From an uncultured Saprospiraceae bacterium (lineage in GTDB: Bacteria; Bacteroidota; Bacteroidia; Chitinophagales; Saprospiraceae), in assembly GCA_937981555.1 (NCBI GenBank), contig CALJOK010000001.1, forward strand, positions 62,001 to 126,000: a stretch of 64,000 nt of DNA. Reading direction: 5' to 3'. Under the pieces are notes generated by a model. The model saw nothing but the letters and a program-made list of their open reading frames with translations. It was not told where the DNA came from and did not search any database. This document shows, in pieces, positions 53,546 to 61,092 of this stretch; the stretch's first letter is position 1; each line of letters starts with the position of its first letter. A program made the position numbers and the translations under genes.

Positions 53546-55261
53546 TTATTTTTCAAACTTCACTTCACCACCAACAATAGTATAAACTACTTCCGCATCT
53601 AAAATTTCCTCATCGGAACAACTTCTCAAATCTTTGGTCAAAACAGTCACATCCGCTAATTTTCCAACTTCCAAAGACCCTTTATCTTTTTCTTCAAAAC
53701 CTGCAAATGCATTTCCTAAAGTATAAGAATACAATCCTTCTTCTCGAGTCATTTTTTGTTCTGTAAAAAACTCTAAACCAGTATCCGCTCGCTTCCGAGT
53801 TACTGATGCATAATAACTTTCCAAAGGATCAACATCTTCCACAGGAGCATCGGTACCATTAGCGATCAGTACTCCAGCATCCAATAATGATCGCCAAGGA
53901 TAAGCTCCTTCTCGAGCTCTTTTTTCTCCCAAACGATCTACTACAAATGGAGCATCAGACGTACAATGGATTCCTTGCATTGAAGCAATAATTCCCCACT
54001 CTTTAAATCTTGGAATATCTTCAGGATGCAAATGTTGCGCATGTTCAATTCTCCATCGCCAATCTTTGGTAGGATTAGCTTTGATATTTTTTTCAAAAAT
54101 ATTAATCACCTCTCTATTCGCTCGATCACCAATGGCATGCACACATAATTGCAAATCATTTTCAGCAGCTAATCGAGCAATATTGGTTACTTCTTCAATT
54201 GTTGTCGTGTTCTGTCCTACAAAATGCTGTTTATCATTATAAGATTTTAGCAACCAAGCTCCGTAGCTTCCGAGTGCTCCATCCACTTCTGTTTTGATGG
54301 ATCGACAAGTGAAAAAATGATCACCTGCATCGATGATTGGAAATTGTTTTAAGTTGCCATTCATCTCATCGTAAGAGTGTCTCAGCATTGCCCAAAGTCG
54401 CAAATCAAATTTCCCTTCTTCTGCCAATTTGGTATATCTATCTACGTCTAAATAACTTGACCCAGCATCTTGAAAACTCGTAATTCCTTTTTTTAAACAT
54501 TCCTCTTGCGCCAGTTCAATGGCCTTGTACCATCGCTTTTCCAAGTCATCTTGAGAAAGTGTTTTTTCATATTCTTGAAATGCTGCATAGACCAAACTCA
54601 TCGCTCGTTCCTCAAACATTCCAATCGCTTCTCCGCTGCCATCTCTGACGATTTCTCCGCCAATCGGACTAAGCGTTTCGGTAGAAATCCCACTCAATTC
54701 CATGGCTTTTTTATTGGCAAAAACGCCATGTCCACTTGCATGTCGAAGCAGGACAGGATTGTTAGGTGAAACGGCACTTAATTCATCATGATAAGGATAA
54801 CCATGTACATTTCGTTCTACGATTTCATTCCATTTTTCTTGATGCCAACCACGACCTTCGATCCATTCACCTGGTTCTGCGGTTTTGGCAGCTTCCGCTA
54901 CCATGTCGACGATCTCTTGCCAGTTTTTGGATTTTAGAAAATTCAAATCCATTAGACTTTTTCCCAATCCTGAAAAATGACCATGCCCTTCTATAAAACC
55001 AGGCATGGCAAAGTTGCCTTTCAAATCTATGACTTGAGTGTTTTCATTTTTAAGTGCTTCAATTTCAGCAATTGAACCAACTAAAAGGATGCGATCATCT
55101 TGAAAAGCTATTGCTTCAGCAGTAGGATTTTTTTGATCCATTGTTGCAATGTTTCCATTGATTAGAATCATGGAAGCTGATGTAGTTTCTTTACAACTGT
55201 TAAGGTGTACGCCTGTAAGTATTAAAACGAGTAGGAAATGGAGGTTTTTCATCTTTTGCAA
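53546..55261 (-). CDS. YtcJ-like amidohydrolase lipoprotein
   Basis: A 571-residue metal-dependent hydrolase of the amidohydrolase 3/YtcJ type. It starts with a lipoprotein signal peptide (LLVLILTGVHLNSC; Cys at residue 23). The N-terminal composite domain reads MILINGNIATMDQKNPTAEA. Metal ligands are visible: His pair in GFIEGHGHFSGLG, His in LCVHAIGDRAN, His in WRIEHAQHL, and Asp in LIANGTDAPVEDVDPLES. The substrate-specific part between them (about 100-400) is typical for YtcJ. These enzymes hydrolyse amide or urea-like bonds of unknown small molecules. The lipid anchor puts it in the periplasm or outer membrane. It has its own transcription unit. Confidence 0.9.
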   Translation of the reverse strand: MQKMKNLHFLLVLILTGVHLNSCKETTSASMILINGNIATMDQKNPTAEAIAFQDDRILLVGSIAEIEALKNENTQVIDLKGNFAMPGFIEGHGHFSGLGKSLMDLNFLKSKNWQEIVDMVAEAAKTAEPGEWIEGRGWHQEKWNEIVERNVHGYPYHDELSAVSPNNPVLLRHASGHGVFANKKAMELSGISTETLSPIGGEIVRDGSGEAIGMFEERAMSLVYAAFQEYEKTLSQDDLEKRWYKAIELAQEECLKKGITSFQDAGSSYLDVDRYTKLAEEGKFDLRLWAMLRHSYDEMNGNLKQFPIIDAGDHFFTCRSIKTEVDGALGSYGAWLLKSYNDKQHFVGQNTTTIEEVTNIARLAAENDLQLCVHAIGDRANREVINIFEKNIKANPTKDWRWRIEHAQHLHPEDIPRFKEWGIIASMQGIHCTSDAPFVVDRLGEKRAREGAYPWRSLLDAGVLIANGTDAPVEDVDPLESYYASVTRKRADTGLEFFTEQKMTREEGLYSYTLGNAFAGFEEKDKGSLEVGKLADVTVLTKDLRSCSDEEILDAEVVYTIVGGEVKFEK

Positions 55262-55305
55262 TATTATATTGAAATAATGATGAAAAGGTAGCTAAAAGTA
55301 GGAAT

Positions 55306-55350
55306 AAAAAAAAAATGGTAGTAGGATCGTATGGATCCTCTACCATTTTC
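55306..55350 (-). terminator. minus-strand terminator after the GG-leader peptide gene
   Basis: AAAATGGTAG-AGGATC / GATCCTCTACCATTTT stem of about 15 bp with a short loop. On the minus strand it is followed by about nine T residues. It lies 134 bases beyond the stop of the small peptide ORF at 55484 and before the amidohydrolase gene, so it gives that ORF its own transcription unit. Confidence 0.85.
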
Positions 55351-55483
55351 TCTTAATAATTTAACCTCTTAACATACCAGTCTTTACCGATTATGAGACA
55401 ACTCATCCGGGAGTTAAAGATTTTGTTAAAAGGTGTTGGAAATTTCTTGTGTGCGTGTAATTAGTGTGTGTGGGAGGAGGTTA

Positions 55484-55666
55484 TCAAATATTTTCTAAAT
55501 CTTCTATTATCCCATCAGTATTTTGGCCTGTTTCAATAGTGTTATTTGCATCTGCCGTATTAATATCATTATTCCCTCCTTTAATTTTACTTTTATCAAG
55601 TTTACTTAATTCTTTACTTTTTGAAATCGTTGAAAGACTGTTAATGAATTTTTTTGAATGTTTCAT
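55484..55666 (-). CDS. GG-leader peptide precursor (RiPP/pheromone-like)
   Basis: A 60-residue ORF. Residues 1-31 look like a Bacteroidota double-glycine leader: a basic N-terminus (MKHSKKFINSL), then KELSKLDKSKIKGG with Leu/Ile at the right spacing and GG at 30-31. Such leaders direct cleavage and export by PCAT-type peptidase/ABC transporters and are seen in 'natural product precursor, GG-Bacteroidales family' peptides. The 29-residue core after GG is Asn/Asp/Thr-rich, acidic and without Cys, Ser or aromatic residues, so lanthionine or thioether rings are unlikely. A promoter match (55710-55740) and a terminator (55306-55350) frame it. No maturation enzyme or transporter is nearby. It may be a peptide signal or bacteriocin; function is unproven. 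Confidence 0.65.
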   Translation of the reverse strand: MKHSKKFINSLSTISKSKELSKLDKSKIKGGNNDINTADANNTIETGQNTDGIIEDLENI

Positions 55667-55709
55667 GTTAAAATAAATTGTTGCTCAAAGTTTTGTATTG
55701 AGCGTGGTT

Positions 55710-55740
55710 AAAAAATAGATTATAGGGTTCATATACCAAA
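55710..55740 (-). promoter_or_regulatory. candidate promoter of the GG-leader peptide gene
   Basis: On the minus strand TTTG (55740-55737) is followed after exactly 19 bases by TATTTTTT (55717-55710), close to the Bacteroidota TTTG-N19-TAnnTTTG pattern with one mismatch in the last position. It lies about 45 bases before the ATG at 55666. Confidence 0.4.
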
Positions 55741-56011
55741 TCATCGCAAATGCAGTAACATTACCACAAAAGGATATTTAGAACATTGAAAATTCGTATT
55801 TCGTAAATAGGGGAATTGGTAAAACTGGAGTAAAGCAGGAAGGGAATAGCTTTATCCTAAAGAGTCAATAATAACTCTGTTTCTGATGCTAATATTCGGT
55901 AAGAGAATAAAAAATTAAGGAAATATGGAGTTGTTATACTATAGGAAGGATGTTGGATTGTTTGCTAAAAAATAATTGTTCTATAATATACAAAAAAATA
56001 TAAGAGGGTGC

Positions 56012-56073
56012 AAAAAAAAAGACATTTCCGAGTACATTTAATTAAGGTAGGAGGGTACTTAGGAAATGCCTTC
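56012..56073 (-). terminator. orphan minus-strand terminator-like hairpin
   Basis: CATTTCC-GAGTAC and GTACTTAGGAAATG pair around a loop of about 20 bases. On the minus strand the stem is followed by nine T residues. No recognisable minus-strand gene lies upstream (56074-56333), so it may end an unrecognised small RNA, or serve as a hairpin in another role. Confidence 0.6.
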
Positions 56074-56333
56074 TGAATTAAAAAACCTAAATTAACTATT
56101 TTTAAAATCACTATTTTTAAAAGTGATTGATATTACATTCTTAACATATCGTTTCTAATAATGATACAAATATATTTCATATATAGTTGGTTTTTTTTAA
56201 CATTATTCATTAATATTGGACGTTGAAATTTACCATTTTTGTAATGGTGATATATATATATTATTGATAATCAATAAGTTGTGTTTGGATTTGTTTTTTT
56301 AATTTGGACTATTTTAATTAAATGTTTTGATGA

Positions 56334-57860
56334 ATGAATAATCTTAAAGAATTAATAAGTTTTGTAAATAAACAAAAGATAGCAAAAGTAGAGGTAATGG
56401 GGAATGATAGTAATTATACGGGAAAGATGAAACAATTATATAATGGTATAATAGAAGGGAAATATAATACTGATGATGATGCATTTGCAGATTTGTATCA
56501 AAGTAATAAGAATGAAAATACCTATAAGAAACTTAAATACAGACTTCAAAATAGATTAATCAATACTGTATTTTTCATTGATGTAAATAAGCCCAATTAC
56601 AATGACAGCCAAAGAGCATACTATATTAGCCAAAAGTCAGTTGCAGCAATTGATATCTTAATAGGTAGAGGTGCTCGAAATACTGCAATAGATTTAGCAG
56701 AAAAAACCTTACGTCACACTATTAGATTTGAATATACGGAAATGAACATCAATCTATTAAAAAAACTTAGTAGACACTATGGAGTTATGAAATATAACAA
56801 CAAAAAATTTAATAAATATTCGCTGTTGACTCAGAAGTATCTTGAAATTTTTTATGCTGAAACGATAGCTGAACAACTTTACACTAGACTAACAGTAAAC
56901 TCTAACAGGAATTCATCAATTTCCCAGGAAATAGCTAAAGAGACAATGAACTCTGTTGAACTATTAAAAAGATATCTTGAAAAGGTCGATTCAAATAGAT
57001 TTTTAATGATGACATATTTAATTTTTTATTCACGTTATGAGATAGAGTATGATTTTAAAAATATGTTGAAAATTTGTAACGAGGCTTTAAATAAGCTTGA
57101 AAATAAGGAAAGTAAGAGTTCAATTAGTATATATAGTTTTTCTTCTAGGAAAGTAAATTGCCTAATTCAAATGAAAAAATATGAGGAAGCTGAGGTTGAA
57201 ATAATGAAAGGTTTAAAATTGGTTCCTGAAGGAAAGATAAACTGGTTAAGTACAAATGAGAGATATATGCGAATGAGTATTCATATGAAAGAATATCAAA
57301 AAGCTTTTGATGTGTTTACAAAAATTACACTTAATTATGGCTTTCAACCTGCCTATAATAAAACAATTCAATTATGGAGAATCTATGAAGCCTACCTTAA
57401 TTTTTTTATTGAAATAAATAAAATTGATACAAGTAAAACAAAAGGAGCCACTAAAAAAAAGTTCCGAATTTCTAAGTTTATAAACGAAGTCCCAACCTAT
57501 TCCTCAGATAAACGAGGCTACAACATCCCTATCCTAATCATCCAAGTTCTTTTCCTTCTCCAACAAAAAAAATACAATCGAATAATCGACAAAGTCGAAG
57601 CCTTAAATACCTACTGCTACCGCCATTTAAAAAAGGATGACACTTTCAGATCCAATTGCTTTATCAAAATGCTTCTCCTCCTTCCAAAATGTGATTTTCA
57701 TCGAATTGCCGTCGAGAGAAAATCAAAGGTATTGCGAGACAAATTACAATCTGTACCTCTCGAAATTGCTCGACAATCTGCCGAAATAGAGATCGTTCCT
57801 TATGAGGATTTATGGGAGATAGTATTGAATATGTTGGAAGCAAAATTTCACAAAAAATAG
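56334..57860 (+). CDS. helical (TPR-like) protein of unknown family, copy 2
   Basis: A 508-residue protein paralogous along its whole length to the product at 26868. It has no signal peptide or membrane segment and is predicted all-helical. Shared blocks include YKKLKYRLQNRLINTVFFIDV (about 62-82), RAYY, LLKKLSRHYG, KKKFRISKFINEVPTYSSD (about 375-393), LIIQVLFLLQQKKYNRIID and EIVPYEDLWEIVLNML at the end. The first 380 codons use very A/T-rich codons. From about 57480 on, the coding strand turns C-rich (CCTATCCTAATCATCCAAGT), unlike the rest of the gene and unlike the other plus-strand genes here. This suggests that the two parts have different histories. The gene is flanked by two small peptide ORFs. 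Function unknown. Confidence 0.78.
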   Translation: MNNLKELISFVNKQKIAKVEVMGNDSNYTGKMKQLYNGIIEGKYNTDDDAFADLYQSNKNENTYKKLKYRLQNRLINTVFFIDVNKPNYNDSQRAYYISQKSVAAIDILIGRGARNTAIDLAEKTLRHTIRFEYTEMNINLLKKLSRHYGVMKYNNKKFNKYSLLTQKYLEIFYAETIAEQLYTRLTVNSNRNSSISQEIAKETMNSVELLKRYLEKVDSNRFLMMTYLIFYSRYEIEYDFKNMLKICNEALNKLENKESKSSISIYSFSSRKVNCLIQMKKYEEAEVEIMKGLKLVPEGKINWLSTNERYMRMSIHMKEYQKAFDVFTKITLNYGFQPAYNKTIQLWRIYEAYLNFFIEINKIDTSKTKGATKKKFRISKFINEVPTYSSDKRGYNIPILIIQVLFLLQQKKYNRIIDKVEALNTYCYRHLKKDDTFRSNCFIKMLLLLPKCDFHRIAVERKSKVLRDKLQSVPLEIARQSAEIEIVPYEDLWEIVLNMLEAKFHKK

Positions 57861-57984
57861 AAATGTTAGGAATTTAATTCTTTATTTTTTCGATTTTAAA
57901 AAATTAATACATAGATTTAGCCGTCAAAACAATTTTACCTAACCTTTTCTATTTCTTAAAATAGAGAACTCAAAATCCTTCAAA

Positions 57985-58110
57985 ATGGAAAATAAGAAAA
58001 AGGCATCTCTCAAAGATTTTCACAAAAAACTCAAAATCAAAATGGTTAAGAAAGCAAATAAAGTGAAATTTGATGGCCGACTAGGAGTAGTTGGGCTTGG
58101 GGTAGCATAA
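57985..58110 (+). CDS. 41-residue basic peptide ORF, possible precursor peptide
   Basis: ATG at 57985 to TAA at 58108-58110 gives a very basic peptide starting MENKKKASLKDFHKKLKIKM and ending DGRLGVVGLGVA. The N-terminus (KxSLKDFxxKL) resembles leader starts of some Bacteroidota precursor peptides, and the end is Gly/Val/Leu-rich and small. It lies 124 bases after the 508-residue gene on the same strand, and a 28-bp perfect terminator stem begins 15 bases after its stop. No GG cleavage site is clear. It may also be a chance ORF. The composition and the terminator are the only support. Confidence 0.4.
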   Translation: MENKKKASLKDFHKKLKIKMVKKANKVKFDGRLGVVGLGVA

Positions 58111-58125
58111 CTCTTTTCCTTTTGA

Positions 58126-58184
58126 ATATATCACAAAAAAAAGGGTGTAATGATTATCATTACACCCTTTTTTTTGTGATATAT
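58126..58184. terminator. very strong bidirectional terminator, 28-bp perfect stem
   Basis: ATATATCACAAAAAAAAGGG continuing to TGTAATGA pairs perfectly with its reverse complement around the three-base loop TTA at 58154-58156. T-runs lie within both arms. It separates the peptide locus (plus) from the hybrid kinase gene (minus), which ends at 58192. Confidence 0.95.
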
Positions 58185-58191
58185 ACTTAAA

Positions 58192-60141
58192 TTATGAATC
58201 TACGGCAATCATTAAACTCATGATTTTTGCATACAAATCCTGAGGTTTAAATGGTTTTGTTAAATAGGCATTGATACCTACAGCATAGCATTTGTCTGCT
58301 TCTTGTTTCGATGCATTGGCAGTTAAAGCGATGATTGGAACGGTACTACCTTCTCTAATTTTTTTAGAAGAATCAAGTCCATTCATTACAGGCATTTGCA
58401 TATCCATCAAAACTAAATCATATCCATGTTCTCGGAATTTTTCAACAGCAATCAAACCATTTTCTGCAATGTCTACGGTGATTTTATCTGTCCAAGTGGT
58501 AAGAATTTTTTTAGTTGCAATTTGATTTAAGAAGTGATCTTCTACCAATAATATCTTGAGTGGAGATTCAGGTACATCGCCAGGAGTTAAACTAATTGGT
58601 TTAACTATTTTGATTGGTAGTTCGATCTTGAACTGAGTCCCTTTTCCATCTTTACTTTCGATTGAAATTTCTCCTCTCATTATTTCCACCAACTTAGCTA
58701 CGATAGCCATTCCCAGATCATCTTTTTTAGCATCATCCATTTCATCGGAGTAATTTTCGATGAGTTGATCTGTACTTAAAAGTTCTTTGGTTCTGGCATT
58801 TGAGATCGTTTCCCCGTTGTCTGAAACTTGAATACAAAGCTTCATTTCAGAATCGGTCACATCTTTTGAAATTGCCTGAATGTGAATATTCCCATTAGAG
58901 ACTGTTCTGTTGCTAGAGAAATCAATCAAATTGTACAAAAGTTGAGTGAGTTTCTTTTGATCACTAATAATTTTCTCAGGAAGATTATCATCTAATTCAA
59001 ACTCGATCGTCTGATTAGTTTTATCTCCTTTTAGGTTGACAATTCTTTTAGTGCTTTTGAGGAAATCAACAATTTGTAATTCTTCTTCCTCCAGAGTGAT
59101 TTTTTCAGAAACCAAAACAGAAAAATTTAACAAATTATTCACCATGATAGAAAGATCATCTACCGAAGTTTTTAATCCATCAACATATTCTGCCTGAGAC
59201 TTTGAAGTTCCCGTATTTTCCAAAAGAAATAAAAGGTTTACGATTGAAGAGAGTGGTGTACGAATATGAAAACTTAAATCCGCCAATGCCTCATCTTTAA
59301 TTTTTGAAACCTTTTGATTGATATTTTTTTCAATAATTAACTGCTCAGAAACTTTTCGCTCGGTGATGTCTTGAATACCACCTAACAACCAAAATTTATC
59401 AGTTAATTGATCAAAATTAATTTTTGCTTGAATAATTATATATTTGATGGTTTTGCCTTCCACCACGATTCTATGTTCGATTTTATGGGTTTTTCCATCT
59501 TTACCCGCTTTTACAAAAAATTCTTCCACTTGGTCTTTATCCTCAAGGTGAACATAGCTCATATAGTCTGAATAAGTAGGAGAGATACTGTTCGGTTGAA
59601 AATTAAAGATGCGATAGACTTCATCACTCCATTTCATTTCGTTAGTGACTATATCCATAGACCAATTTCCAAAATTAGCCATGCTTTGAGCTTCTAGATA
59701 TCTACTTTCGCTGATATATAGTTTTTTAGCAGCGTCCTCTAATTTTTGTTGAGCTTTGAATCGCTGGATTGCATATCTAATCGATCTACCTAATTGTTTT
59801 CCATCAAATTGACCTTTAACTAAATAGTCTTGAGCACCTGCTTTGATTGATTGATTACCAACAATTTCATTGTTAGTACCAGTCAAAACAATGACAGGAA
59901 CCTGTGGTTGTTTTTCCAAAAAATTAGATAATGTTTTGAATCCTGAGGAGTCAGGTAAAGAAAGGTCAAGTAAAACGATAGAAACATCGTTAGATTTGAT
60001 AGCATCCATGCCATCAAAAAAAGTAGATGCATGAATAATTTCATCTTTGATGGATGCTTCTTTCAAGTATTCTTTTATCAAGTCGACATCTCCAGGATTG
60101 TCCTCGATAATTAAAATTTGGGTTTTTGATACTTTACTCAT
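58192..60141 (-). CDS. hybrid kinase REC-PAS-HK-REC with degenerate ATPase motifs
   Basis: A 649-residue soluble signalling protein. Receiver 1 (about 5-125) has Asp59 in VLLDLSLPDSSG. A PAS/PAC domain (about 140-265) contains ANFGNWSMD and GGIQDITERK. The dimerisation region has LSFHIRTPLSSIVNLL with His292. The ATPase part (about 360-510) keeps an N-box-like LLYNLIDFS. However, the G1 motif reads SDNGETIS where DxGxGI is usual, and G2 reads DDLGMAI without the GxG start. ATP binding may thus be weak or lost. Receiver 2 (about 528-645) has LVEDHFLNQ, VLMDMQMPVMNG and LTKPF, all intact. An Rcp1-like receiver lies upstream on the same strand, so a phosphorelay is likely. Confidence 0.88.
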   Translation of the reverse strand: MSKVSKTQILIIEDNPGDVDLIKEYLKEASIKDEIIHASTFFDGMDAIKSNDVSIVLLDLSLPDSSGFKTLSNFLEKQPQVPVIVLTGTNNEIVGNQSIKAGAQDYLVKGQFDGKQLGRSIRYAIQRFKAQQKLEDAAKKLYISESRYLEAQSMANFGNWSMDIVTNEMKWSDEVYRIFNFQPNSISPTYSDYMSYVHLEDKDQVEEFFVKAGKDGKTHKIEHRIVVEGKTIKYIIIQAKINFDQLTDKFWLLGGIQDITERKVSEQLIIEKNINQKVSKIKDEALADLSFHIRTPLSSIVNLLFLLENTGTSKSQAEYVDGLKTSVDDLSIMVNNLLNFSVLVSEKITLEEEELQIVDFLKSTKRIVNLKGDKTNQTIEFELDDNLPEKIISDQKKLTQLLYNLIDFSSNRTVSNGNIHIQAISKDVTDSEMKLCIQVSDNGETISNARTKELLSTDQLIENYSDEMDDAKKDDLGMAIVAKLVEIMRGEISIESKDGKGTQFKIELPIKIVKPISLTPGDVPESPLKILLVEDHFLNQIATKKILTTWTDKITVDIAENGLIAVEKFREHGYDLVLMDMQMPVMNGLDSSKKIREGSTVPIIALTANASKQEADKCYAVGINAYLTKPFKPQDLYAKIMSLMIAVDS

Positions 60142-60192
60142 ATCTGTTTGTGGTACAATAAAATGGCGAATAAAATAATGTCGTAAACAAGA

Positions 60193-60227
60193 AAGATTAA
60201 ATATAACTCAAAACTATATTTAATCTT
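60193..60227 (-). terminator. hairpin between the Rcp1-like gene and the hybrid kinase gene
   Basis: A perfect 13-bp inverted repeat AAGATTAAATATA/TATATTTAATCTT with a nine-base loop. On the minus strand it is followed by only a weak T-rich stretch (TCTTGTTT), so it is at best a leaky terminator or an operon-internal processing hairpin. Confidence 0.5.
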
Positions 60228-60294
60228 CCTAAAGATCACATTCTTTCACTTCAAAGTCAATAAATGACGCAGAAGTTTAATATGTAATTAATTA

Positions 60295-60744
60295 CTAAGG
60301 GCGTACCATAGTGGGTAAAATAGCAGTTGTGAGCCAGAATTCTTCGATTTTTTGAATAATGTCAAAAAACTTTTCAAAATCAACCGGCTTATTAATATAA
60401 CAATTAACATGAAGATTGTAACTCTTCATAATGTCTTGTTCAGCATTTGAAGTCGTAAGGACAACTACAGGTATTCTTTTTAGCATGTCATCAGTTTTAA
60501 TTTCCTTTAAAACCTCTCTACCATCTTTTTTTGGCAAATTTAGATCTAAAAGAATCAAGTCTGGTGTAACAACATCAGCATATTCACCTTCTTTTCTTAA
60601 AAACTTGATTGCTTCAGCACCATCCATCGTCACATCTAGGTTGATGGAGATTTTTGCTTCTTTGAATGCCTCTTGAGTTAATCTAACATCTCCAGGGTTG
60701 TCTTCTACGAGTAATACATTCACGGGTCTGATATTTTTTTCCAT
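60295..60744 (-). CDS. Rcp1-like single-domain response regulator
   Basis: A 149-residue receiver with no output domain. It is of the Rcp1 type first known from cyanobacterial phytochromes: VNVLLVEDNPGDVRLTQEAF with the acidic pair, Asp67 in LILLDLNLPKKDGREVL, VVVLTTSNAEQDI, and a Lys in CYINKPVDFEKF. Such proteins pass phosphate to or from kinases or phosphotransfer partners. The hybrid kinase 153 bases downstream on the same strand, whose own first receiver also starts with EDNPGDVDL, is the natural partner. No phytochrome is in the window. Function is therefore likely a shuttle or sink in a local phosphorelay. Confidence 0.92.
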   Translation of the reverse strand: MEKNIRPVNVLLVEDNPGDVRLTQEAFKEAKISINLDVTMDGAEAIKFLRKEGEYADVVTPDLILLDLNLPKKDGREVLKEIKTDDMLKRIPVVVLTTSNAEQDIMKSYNLHVNCYINKPVDFEKFFDIIQKIEEFWLTTAILPTMVRP

Positions 60745-61092
60745 TTTTGTAATTAAGATACCAACTTGAAACGAGGATAAAATTTATTTGTTACAAGCAA
60801 AAACGCTTTAATTTATTTATCGAAATAAAGAGTTTTGTACTACAAAAAAATATATTCTAGTAAGAATATTATTAATGTATACTCTAGTGATTTAGAGTAG
60901 ATTGAAATTCCAAGTAATAAGATTTTTTTTATTAACTAAAAATAAAAATTATTAAAAAGCTTTTTTCATCAGCCTTTCGTATGTTCGCAATTTATATTTT
61001 GTAAAAAAAGTAATAATTCTAAACCTTTCGAAGGAAGTATTATTCCTTTATTGTGATTCATTATTTCTTTCACTTAATTATCCTATTCACTT
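60745..61092. other. 348-base divergent intergenic region
   Basis: AT-rich region between the Rcp1-like gene (minus) and the polyprenyl synthase gene (plus), expected to carry both promoters. A TATTTTG word near 60994 resembles a -7 box one base short. No RNA gene or repeat seen. Confidence 0.3.

Larger units (their letters stand above)
55667..56333. other. 667-base intergenic region between divergent genes of the peptide locus
   Basis: It lies between the minus-strand GG-leader ORF and the plus-strand 508-residue gene. It holds the peptide's candidate promoter and an orphan minus-strand terminator at 56012-56073. Between 56074 and 56333 the minus strand has only a 25-codon ORF (56210 to 56133) that does not look like a gene. 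No tRNA. Confidence 0.4.

Noticed and set aside
55464-55676. 70-codon plus-strand ORF overlapping the GG-leader peptide gene
   Set aside because: Opposite strand of the leader ORF; very hydrophobic translation, no start context. The minus-strand ORF has the GG-leader pattern and its own terminator, so it is preferred.
56133-56210. 25-codon minus-strand ORF before the orphan terminator
   Set aside because: Low-complexity Ile/Asn/Lys translation without a leader or conserved feature; more likely non-coding.
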